From contig JACCVK010000238.1 of NCBI GenBank assembly GCA_013698195.1, positions 1 through 5,542 on the forward strand: DNA of 5,542 nucleotides. The letters run 5' to 3'. The position numbers and the translations under genes are program-made. Under the pieces are notes generated by a model. The model did no database searches, was not told the origin of the DNA, and was given only the letters and a program-made list of their open reading frames with translations. This document shows positions 5,384 to 5,542 of this stretch, piece by piece. The stretch comes from Actinomycetota bacterium. GTDB taxonomy: Bacteria > Actinomycetota > Thermoleophilia > Gaiellales > Gaiellaceae. The stretch's first letter is position 1. Each line of letters begins with the position of its first letter.

Positions 5384-5542
5384 GGCGCAAACACCCGCTC
5401 CCTGGGATTCTCGTGCGACACGCTCTGATAGCTCTCCAGCGCTTCTTTCTCGACCTTGCTGAGCTTCTTCGGGATGGAGACCTTCACGCGCGCGAGCAGG
5501 TCGCCGCGTCCGTTGTATTTTATTTTCTTCGCTCCGCGGACG
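5380..5542 (-). CDS. dnaJ: DnaJ/CbpA-type J-domain co-chaperone, C-terminal end only (5' part beyond window)
   Basis: Only the last 53 residues and the stop are present; the frame continues off the right edge. The segment GRGDLLARVKVSIPKKLSKV, then EKEALESYQSV and ENPRERVF, is the closing part of the DnaJ C-terminal substrate-binding domain II and its helix (family pattern: GDLxxxxxVxxPxxLsxxQxxxlexf...NPR). Full DnaJ stimulates DnaK ATP hydrolysis and hands over unfolded clients in the cytoplasm. The J-domain and any zinc-binding region lie outside the window, so DnaJ versus CbpA type cannot be settled here. The gene order with hspR and clpB downstream indicates the usual actinobacterial dnaK-grpE-dnaJ-hspR cluster. 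Codons AAG AAA ATA AAA TAC near the right edge form an AT-rich patch unlike the rest of the operon. Confidence 0.88.
   Translation of the reverse strand, partial: VRGAKKIKYNGRGDLLARVKVSIPKKLSKVEKEALESYQSVSHENPRERVFAP

Overview
The window is GC-rich chromosomal DNA that reads as a high-GC actinobacterium. The heat-shock order dnaJ-hspR-clpB, with the HspR-type repressor, is an actinobacterial hallmark. The small-protein families in the middle (a collagen-like GXY protein, a dimeric alpha/beta-barrel-like protein and a secreted beta-rich protein) resemble those I associate with Thermoleophilia. The class assignment is inference. Nothing here looks like a mobile element, a CRISPR array or an rRNA/tRNA gene.

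Layout. (1) Positions 1-1213, minus strand: the N-terminal 404 residues of an AfsR/SARP-like regulator (winged helix, BTAD, then NB-ARC ATPase with intact Walker A and B), cut off by the left edge. (2) Positions 1214-1292: a short divergent intergenic region with a small hairpin and an AT-containing patch. (3) Positions 1293-2376, plus strand: three small genes that overlap end to start by 4 and 1 nt. They encode a collagen-like GXY protein, an ABM-like small protein starting at TTG, and an exported protein with a clear signal peptide. (4) Positions 2377-2435: a convergent intergenic region with a perfect 10-bp GC stem-loop, probably a shared terminator. (5) Positions 2436-5542, minus strand, read right to left: the 3' end of dnaJ, then hspR, then full-length clpB.

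The right half forms one chaperone operon. DnaJ delivers substrates to DnaK (presumably encoded just beyond the right edge). ClpB is the disaggregase working with DnaK/DnaJ. HspR is the MerR-family repressor expected to control the unit through HAIR operators, none of which is visible in the window.

Two details stand out. Both gaps of this operon are spanned exactly by tiny open frames (18 and 12 codons) whose starts overlap the upstream stop as ATGA and whose stops overlap the next start. The 12-codon frame also has the strongest Shine-Dalgarno of the operon, which makes a translational-coupling relay plausible. In addition, the second ATPase domain of ClpB lacks about 19 residues between sensor 1 and the arginine finger relative to E. 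coli ClpB, while all catalytic motifs are kept.
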